Of a DNA stretch of 49,523 nt, positions 18,538 through 27,064 are shown one piece after another. The stretch lies in NCBI GenBank assembly GCA_017433245.1, contig JAFRHO010000007.1, positions 1-49,523 on the forward strand, read 5' to 3'. Positions within the stretch are counted from its first letter, which is position 1; the number at the start of each line of letters is the position of its first letter. The notes under the pieces are model-generated. The model made no database searches. It saw nothing but the letters and a program-made list of their open reading frames with translations, and was not told where the DNA came from. Source of the DNA: Candidatus Saccharimonadota bacterium (GTDB lineage Bacteria > Patescibacteriota > Saccharimonadia > Saccharimonadales > Saccharimonadaceae). Position numbers and translations under genes: made by a program.

Positions 18538-19062
18538 ATGAAGAAGACTAAGCAATTTATATATTATATCATACTTTTGCTTATTTGTCTAGTGGGAGTG
18601 GTACCGGCGGTGTCGGCGCTCTCTAAAACTCAGGAGGCAGGGATTTCTGATCATTGTGAGACGATAAAAGATAATTTGAAAACGATTCAGAAAAGCGATG
18701 CTAGGGCGCGAGTATATCTTGGTGGAAGGTTCGAGACGATTTTGAATAAATATGTGACGCCACTCAATGTGCGTTTGGTGGAAAATAGTATGTCGACGGC
18801 TAGTTTGATTGAAAGTCAGAATACGTTAACTAGTAATAAGACAAAGTTTACGAACGATTATGTAGGGTATCAGCAAAAACTCGAAGAACTGGTGGCTATG
18901 GATTGCAAGAACGAACCGGCGAGTTTTTACGAGAAACTGAAACTAGTACGAGAGGAGCGAAAGAAGGTTGAGAAAGACGTCCAGAAAATGAAAACTGCTT
19001 TGTCTGAGTATGTGGAGTTGGTGGGAAAATTAAAGGAGAGGTTGAATGCAGAATCAAAATAG
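18538..19062 (+). CDS. Exported coiled-coil protein
   Basis: The 174-residue protein has a signal peptide (residues 1-27, core IYYIILLLICLVGVVPAVSA) and then an all-helical mature part rich in Lys and Glu, with heptad-like stretches at about 90-170 (QQKLEELVAM, REERKKVEKDVQKMKTAL). Two cysteines (HCETI and DCKNE) could pair outside the cell. No family is recognised. It overlaps the following gene by 17 bp and is therefore translationally linked to it. The pair probably works together at the envelope. Confidence 0.75.
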   Translation: MKKTKQFIYYIILLLICLVGVVPAVSALSKTQEAGISDHCETIKDNLKTIQKSDARARVYLGGRFETILNKYVTPLNVRLVENSMSTASLIESQNTLTSNKTKFTNDYVGYQQKLEELVAMDCKNEPASFYEKLKLVREERKKVEKDVQKMKTALSEYVELVGKLKERLNAESK

Positions 19063-19468
19063 CTCAGAGAAGAAGAAACTTGAACGAGGCGGCAGGAATC
19101 TGGTGCTTCTCGGAATAGTGTCGGTGCTGATTGCATTGATGACGACTGGGGTTTCGCTTGCGATTTATCATAATTCAGGTGATATTTATCTAGATAGATC
19201 AAGACCGGGTTTCTTGCCGGATGAGGAAGAAATTGAAGATGAAAATGAGAAGGAAGAAGAAAAAGAGTATGATTTTGCAAGAGACGGTAAACTAACGAGG
19301 GAAGACATGGAAGAATTCATCAAGAATTTGAAGGAAGAAACTAAGGCGATTGATGAATACAAAAAACCGTTCGGTGAGGAAGTTTTGTCGGATGAGCGAT
19401 TAGGTATTCCGGTGGAAGAAAAGTCAGCTGAAGAGCCTGCGGAAGTACCGATGGAGGAGCAATTATAA
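19046..19468 (+). CDS. Single-pass membrane protein with acidic extracytoplasmic tail
   Basis: The 140-residue protein starts at the ATG at 19046, behind AAAGGAG, inside the end of the previous gene. A basic N-terminus is followed by one helix at about 21-43 (LVLLGIVSVLIALMTTGVSLAIY). The rest is strongly acidic (EEEIEDENEKEEEKEYD) and ends in a Pro/Glu segment. No family is recognised. The overlap with the exported coiled-coil gene suggests a two-part envelope complex. Confidence 0.72.
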   Translation: MQNQNSSEKKKLERGGRNLVLLGIVSVLIALMTTGVSLAIYHNSGDIYLDRSRPGFLPDEEEIEDENEKEEEKEYDFARDGKLTREDMEEFIKNLKEETKAIDEYKKPFGEEVLSDERLGIPVEEKSAEEPAEVPMEEQL

Positions 19469-19475
19469 GGGGTCG

Positions 19476-19515
19476 AAGTATAAACTTGATTTTTATTAAG
19501 AAAAAGCTTATACTT
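19476..19515 (+). promoter_or_regulatory. Promoter with flanking 8-bp dyad, fibro-slime gene
   Basis: TTGATT at 19486-19491 and TATACT at 19509-19514 have a 17-bp spacer. AAGTATAA (19476-19483) and its exact complement TTATACTT (19508-19515) flank the -35 and cover the -10, as an operator for a dimeric repressor would. A weak hairpin is the alternative. AAAGGAGAGG precedes the ATG at 19530. Confidence 0.6.
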
Positions 19516-19529
19516 AAAGGAGAGGTTTC

Positions 19530-20687
19530 ATGAAGCAAAAGAAGCAAGCAAAAAAGCAGAAGATAAAGGGTTATAAGAAGACCTGGGTTTTTGGTGTGCT
19601 GGCGATAGTGGCGTTTGTAGTGGTGCTAGGGCTTTTGTTCGCAGGGATGGCGAGTACAATAAACAGTGTAAAGGAAGTGGCAGTATCGAGAGAACCAGCG
19701 GCAATTTTGGCAAGTGCTGGGGTGTCGGAGGATAGAGAGGTGCTTTTGCCGGTGTCTTATTATGATCAAAGATCTGATGAATGTGTGAATTTGTATGATG
19801 TAGCGCAAAGTGAAGTATTGTATAAGAGACAGTTCGGATGGGAGAATTGCGGCTACTATCATAAGGAGATTGAAAAAGGCATGGTAGAGTATGAACTAGG
19901 AGATGGTTACCTACCGGTACTAAAGGCCGGAAATTTAACGTCAAATAGGGGGCTTGGAGATGCTACCAGATGGTTTACGGCAATAGATGGTAAAAGTGCA
20001 AGTTATATTGGTGCGATGAAAATGGAATATATTTCGGAGGGGGCGAAGTTCTTCTTCAATCGAGATGATTTTTATCCGTTGGACGATGCGAAATTTAGCG
20101 ATGGTGATACGGTAAATTCGGATGGGCATAACCATCTGTTTACAATGGGGTTTGCAGTGCCATTTACAGTACTTGGTAGTGGTGAAGAGAGTTTTGAAGT
20201 GGTGGCCGATGATGATACGTTTGTATTTGTGGGAGATAAGCTGGCGATTGATTTGGGTGGAGTACATGATGTGGCGAATGGTAGGTTTTTGATTCAAGAA
20301 AACGGTGAAGTATATGCAGCATCTGGTAATGAAGAGCTGGCGTTTACTGGTATAACATTGGAAAAAGGCAATGGCTCAATGGTGAGGATTTTTCACGCAG
20401 ATCGTGACGCGAATGATTCGGTGTTTAATGTAACTTTTTCAGGTATGAATATTACGATTGTTGATACTAAAATGGCGCAAAATGGAAAGGGTGATAGTAT
20501 GCAGATTGCATATGACCCAACTGATCCGACTTATGAGGCGCCGTTAGGTCAAAGTGTAATTGTGAGGCCAGATACCACTAAGGGCTATATGCTAATGGCC
20601 ACGATTGAAGGTGTGATGGTGGTGGTGTTTTCGATTTTTACTGCAGTGACCGTAAAAGTAGTATTGGATAGAAAAAACAAAAAGTAG
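19530..20687 (+). CDS. Membrane-anchored fibro-slime domain protein
   Basis: The 385-residue protein has a very basic N-terminus, one helix at about 19-42, an extracytoplasmic region, and a second helix at about 352-376 followed by a short basic end. The region at about 198-320 matches the fibro-slime (PA14-like) domain: DDDTFVFVGDKLAIDLGG at about 227-244, VHDVANG, and a final FHADRDANDSVFNVTF strand. The DDD and the DLGG-V-H residues correspond to the calcium site of that family. The domain occurs in Fibrobacter and Myxococcus extracellular slime and in eukaryotic PA14 lectins, so glycan binding is a reasonable inference. It is convergent with tsaB, one base apart, with no terminator between. 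Confidence 0.82.
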   Translation: MKQKKQAKKQKIKGYKKTWVFGVLAIVAFVVVLGLLFAGMASTINSVKEVAVSREPAAILASAGVSEDREVLLPVSYYDQRSDECVNLYDVAQSEVLYKRQFGWENCGYYHKEIEKGMVEYELGDGYLPVLKAGNLTSNRGLGDATRWFTAIDGKSASYIGAMKMEYISEGAKFFFNRDDFYPLDDAKFSDGDTVNSDGHNHLFTMGFAVPFTVLGSGEESFEVVADDDTFVFVGDKLAIDLGGVHDVANGRFLIQENGEVYAASGNEELAFTGITLEKGNGSMVRIFHADRDANDSVFNVTFSGMNITIVDTKMAQNGKGDSMQIAYDPTDPTYEAPLGQSVIVRPDTTKGYMLMATIEGVMVVVFSIFTAVTVKVVLDRKNKK

Positions 20688-20688
20688 A

Positions 20689-21021
20689 TTATTTACGAGG
20701 CGCGCTGATATTGGCGGGACGACCATAATCTGGTATAATGATTGGTTTTTCGTTACCGTGGTGGTCTCTCAGAGGGATATTAAGTTCGTGAGCGAGTGTA
20801 TTGACGATACTGGCACCGATACGAAGGCCTGTGAAAGAACCAGGGCCGGACATGAATTCGATTTCGGTGATGTCTTGCCAAGTTTGGTTGGTCTCCGCTA
20901 GTTTGTCGTGAATGAATCCTAGAAGTTGCTCGGCGAGGTCGTTGGCGAAAACGTGCTTATATTCTTTGTCGTCGAGTTTGAGGATAGTCTCTGGGGTACT
21001 GGTATCTAAATATAGTTTCAT
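20689..21021 (-). CDS. tsaB: TsaB, short form (t6A synthesis)
   Basis: The 110-residue protein matches only the N-terminal half of the usual 220-240-residue TsaB. It starts KLYLDTSTPE and holds the conserved SGPGSFTGLRIGAS loop. TsaB binds TsaD and TsaE in the complex that adds threonylcarbamoyl to A37 of ANN-decoding tRNAs. The C-terminal half of the ASKHA fold is absent and the frame ends cleanly, so it is a real short protein, not a visible frameshift. The 4-bp ATGA overlap with tsaE shows the pair is one operon. tsaD and tsaC are not in this window. Confidence 0.88.
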   Translation of the reverse strand: MKLYLDTSTPETILKLDDKEYKHVFANDLAEQLLGFIHDKLAETNQTWQDITEIEFMSGPGSFTGLRIGASIVNTLAHELNIPLRDHHGNEKPIIIPDYGRPANISAPRK

Positions 21022-21416
21022 GAGATAATATCCCTCCCGTCTTCGGTGTAGTTAATCGTAATAGTAGTGCGGTCATCGGGCAAAAGATTAGTGACAGATT
21101 CACCCCATTCGATAACGATGATATTGTCGGGATTTTGAAGGTTCTCCTGTAAATCTTCTAGCATAATTCCTGGGTCGGGAAGACGGTAAAAATCGTAATG
21201 AATGAGATAACCGTGGTTATTAGGCAAAGCGTAAGATTTTGAAATGGTGAAACTGGGGCTAGTGACGGATTCAGTAATGCCAAGCCCAGCGGCGAGACCA
21301 CGCACGAAGGTGGTTTTACCAGCGCCAACGTCGCCAACTAATTCGATGATATGAGGATTTTTGGTGGCAAAACTACGACCATAATCAAGCATTTCCTGTT
21401 CAGAGCGTATTTTCAT
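21018..21416 (-). CDS. tsaE: TsaE ATPase (t6A synthesis)
   Basis: The 132-residue P-loop ATPase has the Walker A GDVGAGKTTF, the switch region SVTSPSFTISKSY, the HYDFYRL strand and the IVIEWGE motif, all typical of TsaE. It regulates or resets the TsaB-TsaD complex by ATP hydrolysis. The length is close to the family norm. The promoter -10 TATAAT (21428-21423 on this strand) ends six bases before the ATG, so the message should be leaderless. tsaB follows with an ATGA overlap. Confidence 0.93.
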   Translation of the reverse strand: MKIRSEQEMLDYGRSFATKNPHIIELVGDVGAGKTTFVRGLAAGLGITESVTSPSFTISKSYALPNNHGYLIHYDFYRLPDPGIMLEDLQENLQNPDNIIVIEWGESVTNLLPDDRTTITINYTEDGRDIIS

Positions 21417-21422
21417 CTTTTA

Positions 21423-21431
21423 ATTATAGCA
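21423..21431 (-). promoter_or_regulatory. Extended -10 promoter of tsaE-tsaB
   Basis: On the minus strand TGCTATAAT (TGN-TATAAT) lies six bases before the tsaE ATG at 21416; leaderless mRNA predicted. Confidence 0.75.
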
Positions 21432-21507
21432 TAGATTACCTAGAATCACCCTGAGAGTATCTTTGATTGTTATGATAATTATGAAAAAAATATTAAACAA
21501 AAAGTTA

Positions 21508-21516
21508 TGGTATAAT
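21508..21516 (+). promoter_or_regulatory. Extended -10 promoter of surface module A
   Basis: TGGTATAAT (hexamer 21511-21516) lies six bases before the ATG at 21523; leaderless mRNA predicted. The divergent gap to tsaE is 106 bp, very A/T-rich. Confidence 0.75.
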
Positions 21517-21522
21517 TAATGT

Positions 21523-21936
21523 ATGGTTAACAATAAGCATAATGTTGATACTAAAACGTTGGTTATTGTACTGTCTTCTTTGTTGCTTGTGGCGATTGCG
21601 TTGGTGGTTGCTATTGTGTTTTTGCCAATGGCTAATAAACGGAATAATGATTATAGTGAAGATAATCTTGCTAAAGAATGTTTGGAAGCAGGTGAAGACA
21701 TGGATTTGTCAGAATGTTTAGAGGACAAGTCATTCTCATATTTTGAAGAGGGTGATTGTGAGAAGGCGTTGAAGGTTTATGATGATGTGCCGGTAGGATT
21801 GGTTAGCAAAGTGGAATTAGCGCATCTTTACGATGAAGCTTACTCGTTAAGTCTTTCTTGCGATGATGAATCTTTACAAAACTATTGGATGGGAAAGAAT
21901 GATGAAATTTCGAACCAGTTGGAGGCGACTGATTGA
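21523..21936 (+). CDS. Anchored 137-residue protein, module A
   Basis: A short cytoplasmic N-terminus, one helix at about 14-36 (LVIVLSSLLLVAIALVVAIVFL) and an acidic helical extracytoplasmic part with four Cys in CLEAGEDMDLSECLED and GDCEKALKVYDDVP, SLSCDDE. The second half looks like one TPR-type helix pair (FEEGDCEKALKVYDD). A paralogue of identical length lies at 26651, in front of a paralogue of the next gene. The stop TGA overlaps the ATG of the next gene by one base, so the two are translationally coupled. It likely helps export or anchor the large partner (inference from fixed pairing). Confidence 0.8.
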   Translation: MVNNKHNVDTKTLVIVLSSLLLVAIALVVAIVFLPMANKRNNDYSEDNLAKECLEAGEDMDLSECLEDKSFSYFEEGDCEKALKVYDDVPVGLVSKVELAHLYDEAYSLSLSCDDESLQNYWMGKNDEISNQLEATD

Positions 21937-24900
21937 TGAAAAGGAATGTAATAGTAATAGTATCAATATTTAGCTTGAGTTTGATTGTTCCATTGTTGAC
22001 TGATGGGCGCGCCTGGGCTGATGGGGCAGCACAACCAGGTGGAACTAGTTATGGTTCTGGTTCAGTCCCTATTTGTAGCGCAGAGTACTCTGGCATTCAT
22101 CAGCCTACATGTGAAGTAAATGGTGGAGGCAAGAGCTGGCGTATATATAGGGTAAGGGGCAATGGTCTTTCAGACTTAAATAATTTTACTGTGCCAAGTG
22201 GCCAGAAAAAATGGAAGGTCGTTCAAGGATCATATGGCGGAAAAGATGTCACTGGTTCGAAAGGGGTGCTTTCGGATTGTGTGAAAAATGATGTTCCATA
22301 TATTGTAATTTTTGGTTTGAATAGAGTGGTAGTATCAGGAGCTACTCCAGAGTTTTATGTTTCTTTAAGTCGAGAAAAGCCAGGTGGCGAATGTGGGAAA
22401 AACAGGGGTTGTTATTATAAATGGAACCATTACAATGAACTGGTAAAGAATATTAGTACGCCTCCTTATAATTCTAAGATTGCAAATAACACATTCTATG
22501 ATGGTCAGATTGTGTCGAAAGACCTTGCGAAGAAATTATATACTGATGCAGGGTTGAAATCATCATTAAGCTATACTAAGGTTGGGGCATTTTGTGCTTG
22601 GGATACAAAACCGCCTGAGTATACTTTGACTGCTTATGCGAGAGAATATGATGGGTCTTCAAATCCTTTGTTAAACAACGGGAAACCGATTGATGATGAT
22701 TCGTACAATGCTAATGAATCTGCATCGGTCAGTAATATGCATTTTGCGAAACCTGATGGTTATAGTTGGTTCAAATGGGATGTAGGTGGTTCGATTTGTC
22801 CAAATGAAACTGACAGTGAATGCGAGAATGATTCGATGCCGGCAAAGAGTACATCGGTAGCGGCTTATTATCTTCGAGATAAATTCGAAGGTAGAACTTT
22901 GGTGAGTGGGGCTGGTACTGGTGATACTGGCTTTGTAAAGACAAATAAGAGTGTTACTGTGGAATTGGATAATTGTGACAATGGGTGTACGGTCAAATTT
23001 GATCATCAAATGAAGAGGACTCAGGGTGTGGGTGCATCTTCGTATAGTATTTCGAGAGTTTCTAATTTATCATCTGCGGCCAGTGGTAATATGGGGTCTG
23101 GTAGTTTTTCTCAGACTGGACCGGCTTCGGTGCGGGATAGTGGTGATATAACTCTATATAGTGGTAATGTGGTTTGCGAAACATTAACGTTTCAACCACA
23201 AACTATTGCTGGTTCTAGTACGGCCTATTCGCAGGTTTGTGTGATAGCCAAAGCTCCGGCGCAGGTCGGTTCGTTTATTGATGCACAAGTGCGCGATCAA
23301 GACTCTGCCGATACTTACCATTCGTGGCAACATGAGATATATGGAAAACCTGGTGATAAAATTGAGTTTAAATCGTGGTATACTCCTACTGTTCAGGCAA
23401 TGGCTAATCGCGTGGTTAACATCATAAATAATACTGATGTTGGTTCGAAGGCATTAAAGGAACATGATGGTTGGAATAATGGCTATGATGTTAATAGTAA
23501 TATAGATGCATTAAAGTACCAAAAACAAGGCACTATTGGTGATACGACTACTTTGTCTGGGGAGAATAGTCATAATGCGGTTTCTAGTAATGCTGGCTCG
23601 TACATCTATGAAAAGGCTAGAACGAATGGATTGATAAAGAAAGTTCCGTTTAGTGTATCGTTTGGCGTTACTGCAGCTGCGAGTCCGAAAATCACTGCTA
23701 CGGTTGTTTGGGATGAAAAATCTGGAACGGCGTATGCACGTATTCCGTATAATTTCGTGAATTCAGCTACTGTTGATACTTCAGAAGATACTTTATTGTA
23801 TGCTGGAGAATCTAAGGATATTGAATCTTCTATCATTGTCCATCCAAAAGCTAATTCAATGACTATGAAAGATGGCGACAAAGAATATGCCACTAAGATT
23901 GGTGGTCAAGTAAACTATCGGTATATTGTATATACTCCTGGAGACATTAATAATCTTCCGGCAGCTAGGAAGGTGGATGGTGATAGGGATATTGATGATT
24001 TTTGTAATTATTTCCAAACTGCACTGAATTGTACTACTAGCGCTGTGAGGGGTTCTAAATCTGATGTTGTTGCTAATAACGATTATACAAAAGAGAATAA
24101 GGTGACGCTGAATCCCATCTCCTTCGTAGTAGATGATACTTCAGCCGGCAGTAAGAGATGTGTGGCGGTAGCAGTTTTCCCAGCCGACAGTGGCACTGAT
24201 GGCAATTACGATGACACAGAATACAAGGATTCTGATGGTGTGAGTCATTGGAGCATATCTGATTCCAAGTGTTATACTGTTGCTAAGCGTCCTAATCTTC
24301 AGGTGCTAGGCGGCAATATTTATTCCAGTGGTGGGATTCAAACTAGTTTGAGTATGAAGAAGCATTTGGCTGGGTTTAATAATTACGATGCATGGACAAC
24401 TAGCGATAATGCATACATCTTTGGTTCTTGGGGAGAGCTTGGACTTATTAATACGAATAGTGTTAAAGGATTTGCTAGTGGAGCTGGTTTAGGTTATCTA
24501 AAAAACGATAATGGGACAACTTGGCCAGCTTCAGTTTCAAATGATTTGATACAGGGTGACCATCCTGGTGGTTATTTGGGTAAATACGATTACTGTAAGC
24601 TAAGTTTGCTTACTTTAGCAAACGAATTGTGCCATAATAGTGGTGAAATTGCTGGCAATATAGGTACGGGAAGTGCTGTCAATGGTATAAGTAATGATAG
24701 AATGTCGATTCAGAATTTGGCTGAATCTTTGAGAATTGAGTCATCTCCTGTAACTGATGCTGGCGGTGGAATAACTATAAATGATGATGCTGCAACATAT
24801 TACGATATAAATAATAATGCAGTGATAAATGAAAGTATTATACCGTTTAATAAAACTATTCTGATACATGCAACTGGCAATATTACGGTTGCTGGTAATA

Positions 24901-25313
24901 TTAATTATCAACAAATTCCATATGACAATATATTGAATACTCCGAAGTTAGTTATTTATTCTGATGATACAATTATGATTAATTGTGGCGTTAATAGAAT
25001 AGATGCACTGTTGGTCGCAAAAACTGTCAATACTTGTGATAATGGTAATGACACTAATTCGGCGATAAATTCTAACCAGTTGTTTATTTATGGGGCTGTG
25101 ATAGCAAACGAATTGAAGGCTAATCGTACTTATGGGGCAGCAACTGGCGTTAATTCGATGGTATCAGCAGAGATAATTGATTTTGATCCGACGTTATATT
25201 TGTGGGAGGGAACTAATAATGATGCAGATGAGACTGGTAGTTCGGATGATGACTCCGAAAAAAACCTAAACTTAGAGTCTGTATATTTACGTGAGTTGGC
25301 GCCAAGACTTTAG
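21936..25313 (+). CDS. Large secreted surface protein, module A
   Basis: The 1,125-residue protein starts at the ATG at 21936, ten bases after GGAGG. A signal peptide covers residues 1-28 (ends RAWADG). A conserved N-terminal domain with ICSAEYSGIHQPTCEVNGGG and GGGKSWRIYRV extends to about 215. A Listeria-Bacteroides-like repeat lies near 225-320. A middle region has Ig-like strands including TSEDTLLYAGESKDIESSI. The C-terminal domain (about 780-1090) starts after CYTVAKRPNLQVLGG and has beta-helix-like turns (GGNIY, GNITVAGNINY, DDTIMINCG). The end reads AEIIDFDPTLYLWEG, an acidic linker, then YLRELAPRL. The final motif is shared with the paralogue at 27064 and may be a sorting or docking signal. 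No membrane helix follows it. Confidence 0.85.
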   Translation: MKRNVIVIVSIFSLSLIVPLLTDGRAWADGAAQPGGTSYGSGSVPICSAEYSGIHQPTCEVNGGGKSWRIYRVRGNGLSDLNNFTVPSGQKKWKVVQGSYGGKDVTGSKGVLSDCVKNDVPYIVIFGLNRVVVSGATPEFYVSLSREKPGGECGKNRGCYYKWNHYNELVKNISTPPYNSKIANNTFYDGQIVSKDLAKKLYTDAGLKSSLSYTKVGAFCAWDTKPPEYTLTAYAREYDGSSNPLLNNGKPIDDDSYNANESASVSNMHFAKPDGYSWFKWDVGGSICPNETDSECENDSMPAKSTSVAAYYLRDKFEGRTLVSGAGTGDTGFVKTNKSVTVELDNCDNGCTVKFDHQMKRTQGVGASSYSISRVSNLSSAASGNMGSGSFSQTGPASVRDSGDITLYSGNVVCETLTFQPQTIAGSSTAYSQVCVIAKAPAQVGSFIDAQVRDQDSADTYHSWQHEIYGKPGDKIEFKSWYTPTVQAMANRVVNIINNTDVGSKALKEHDGWNNGYDVNSNIDALKYQKQGTIGDTTTLSGENSHNAVSSNAGSYIYEKARTNGLIKKVPFSVSFGVTAAASPKITATVVWDEKSGTAYARIPYNFVNSATVDTSEDTLLYAGESKDIESSIIVHPKANSMTMKDGDKEYATKIGGQVNYRYIVYTPGDINNLPAARKVDGDRDIDDFCNYFQTALNCTTSAVRGSKSDVVANNDYTKENKVTLNPISFVVDDTSAGSKRCVAVAVFPADSGTDGNYDDTEYKDSDGVSHWSISDSKCYTVAKRPNLQVLGGNIYSSGGIQTSLSMKKHLAGFNNYDAWTTSDNAYIFGSWGELGLINTNSVKGFASGAGLGYLKNDNGTTWPASVSNDLIQGDHPGGYLGKYDYCKLSLLTLANELCHNSGEIAGNIGTGSAVNGISNDRMSIQNLAESLRIESSPVTDAGGGITINDDAATYYDINNNAVINESIIPFNKTILIHATGNITVAGNINYQQIPYDNILNTPKLVIYSDDTIMINCGVNRIDALLVAKTVNTCDNGNDTNSAINSNQLFIYGAVIANELKANRTYGAATGVNSMVSAEIIDFDPTLYLWEGTNNDADETGSSDDDSEKNLNLESVYLRELAPRL

Positions 25314-25316
25314 ATA

Positions 25317-25325
25317 TGATAAAAT
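25317..25325 (+). promoter_or_regulatory. Extended -10 promoter of murC
   Basis: TGATAAAAT (hexamer 25320-25325) lies seven bases before the ATG at 25333; leaderless mRNA predicted. Confidence 0.6.
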
Positions 25326-25332
25326 ATAGTTT

Positions 25333-26586
25333 ATGAAAGTGTATATTTCAGGAATAGCTGGGACTGGGATGGGTCCTTTGGCTTTGATGGCAAAGACTGC
25401 TGGATTTGAGGTATGCGGTTCGGATCTTGCTAAGGGAGCAATTTATGATGAATTAATAGAGGCAGGGATTGAAGTGAGGATTGGCTCTCAAGATGGGGAG
25501 TTTTTGCAGGAAAAGCTGACAGATGGGGTGGATTGGTTTGTATATACTTCGGCTTTACCGGAAGATCATGCTGAGTTAGTGATGGCTAGAGAAGCAGGCA
25601 TTAAATGTACAAAGCGAGACGATTTTACGGCGTTTCTGGTAGAAAAATTGGGTTTAAAAATGATAGCAGTGGCGGGGACGCACGGTAAGACAACTACGAC
25701 GTCGATGATAATATGGTCGGGACTAAAATTGGGGCTTCCGGCGGCATATATTGTAGGAACGACGTTGGGATTTGCGTCGAGCGGGGTATATCATAAGGGG
25801 GATAAGTTCTTTATTTATGAGGCGGATGAGTATGATAGAAACTTTTTGAAATATCATCCGTGGTTGGCAGTGATTCCAGCAGTGAGTTATGACCATCCAG
25901 ATATCTATCCAACTAAGGAGGATTATAAAGCAGCATTCGAACAGTTTAAAGCACAGAGTGAACATGTATTGGAAGACGACGAAAATGGCCTAAGGCGAGA
26001 TGGTGAAAAGATTGATACAGTCTTTGAGTTGAGTCGGTTTAAACTGGCAGGTTTGGTGCGAAAGAAAGATGCGATGTTGGCGGCAGAGACAGTAAAACTA
26101 ATGGATGAAGAATTGCAGGATGATGCGATTGTTCAGATTTTGAATGAGTTTCCGGGCGTGGGAAGACGTTTTGAAAGACTAAGAGATGGTTTGTATTCTG
26201 ATTATGCACATCATCCAGAAGAGATTGCAGCAACTATAGAAGTGGCGCGAGATGAATGTAGATTGCGAAATAAGAAAGGTATAGTGGTGATTTATCAACC
26301 ACATCAGAATGTACGTCAACACGAAGTGCGAGATGAGTATCGTAATGCGTTCGTGGGCGCAGATAAGGTGATGTGGCTACCAACATATTTAACGCGAGAG
26401 GATCCTAGACTTGAAATTATTAAGCCAGATGAATTTATTGAGGGGTTGTCTAATAAAGAAGTGGCCGAGGCAGTAGAATTAGGCGGTGAGTTGGAAAGTA
26501 AGATTAAGCAATACTTGGTTGATAACTATTTGGTAGTATTAATGACGGCTGGTCCGGCAGATGAATGGCTGAGGGCGAGATTTTAG
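25333..26586 (+). CDS. murC: UDP-N-acetylmuramate--L-alanine ligase (MurC)
   Basis: The 417-residue Mur ligase adds L-Ala to UDP-MurNAc in the cytoplasm, using ATP. Motifs are the N-terminal GIAGTGMGPLALMAKTAG nucleotide-binding loop, the ATP loop AGTHGKTTTT (114-123), YEADEYDRNFL, the FPGVGRRFE stretch and DYAHHPEEIAATI. Those last two are typical of MurC. It is somewhat shorter than the usual 450-480 residues. It lies alone between the two surface modules A and B, both with their own promoters. Mpl, which ligates tripeptide to UDP-MurNAc, shares several motifs and is the alternative. Confidence 0.9.
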   Translation: MKVYISGIAGTGMGPLALMAKTAGFEVCGSDLAKGAIYDELIEAGIEVRIGSQDGEFLQEKLTDGVDWFVYTSALPEDHAELVMAREAGIKCTKRDDFTAFLVEKLGLKMIAVAGTHGKTTTTSMIIWSGLKLGLPAAYIVGTTLGFASSGVYHKGDKFFIYEADEYDRNFLKYHPWLAVIPAVSYDHPDIYPTKEDYKAAFEQFKAQSEHVLEDDENGLRRDGEKIDTVFELSRFKLAGLVRKKDAMLAAETVKLMDEELQDDAIVQILNEFPGVGRRFERLRDGLYSDYAHHPEEIAATIEVARDECRLRNKKGIVVIYQPHQNVRQHEVRDEYRNAFVGADKVMWLPTYLTREDPRLEIIKPDEFIEGLSNKEVAEAVELGGELESKIKQYLVDNYLVVLMTAGPADEWLRARF

Positions 26587-26617
26587 TATAAGTTGGATAT
26601 TTATACGGTTTTTTTTG

Positions 26618-26644
26618 TTGACAATAAAATGTTTATGCTATAAT
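26618..26644 (+). promoter_or_regulatory. Promoter of surface module B
   Basis: TTGACA at 26618-26623 and extended -10 TGCTATAAT (hexamer 26639-26644) have a 15-bp spacer. Six bases separate it from the ATG at 26651; leaderless mRNA predicted. Confidence 0.75.
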
Positions 26645-26650
26645 TAATAT

Positions 26651-27064
26651 ATGGCAGAAAGACAGAATCCATTTGATACTAAGGTTTTGGTTACGGTGTT
26701 GTCGTTGTTGTCGGTTGTAGCAGTTGTGTTGATAGTGGCTAATATATTAGTGCCAGTTCTGAATGGCAGAAAATATGATTTTAGCGATAATAATCTTGCG
26801 AAGGAATGTTTGGAAATGGAGGATGATTCGTTAGCGGAGAGTTGTATAGAGGAGAAGGTTTATTCGTATTACGACGAGGGTGATTGCGAGAATGCATTGA
26901 AGGTATACGATGATATACCAGATGGTTGGTTCGAAGAAGATTCTATGGGGTATTTTTATGATGATGCATATTCGATAAGTCTTTCCTGTGAGGATGAGTC
27001 GTTGCAGGCGTATTGGGAGAATAAAAATAATATGTTTTCAAATCAGACGGAGGCAAGAAATTGA
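26651..27064 (+). CDS. Anchored 137-residue protein, module B
   Basis: Paralogue of the 21523 gene with exactly the same length. It has DTKVLVTVLSLLSVVAVVLI as membrane helix, the conserved NNLAKECLEMEDDS and EGDCENALKVYDDIP motifs and the same Cys positions (CLEM, SCIEE, GDCEN, LSCEDE). The stop TGA overlaps the ATG of the next gene by one base. Its repeated pairing with a large secreted partner supports a shared function such as assembly or retention of that partner. Confidence 0.8.
   Translation: MAERQNPFDTKVLVTVLSLLSVVAVVLIVANILVPVLNGRKYDFSDNNLAKECLEMEDDSLAESCIEEKVYSYYDEGDCENALKVYDDIPDGWFEEDSMGYFYDDAYSISLSCEDESLQAYWENKNNMFSNQTEARN

Noticed and set aside
20685-21020. Use of TGA as a sense codon (Gracilibacteria-type code)
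   Set aside because: tsaE, the 137-residue genes and radA all end at TGA with downstream starts overlapping, and no gene needs TGA read-through.
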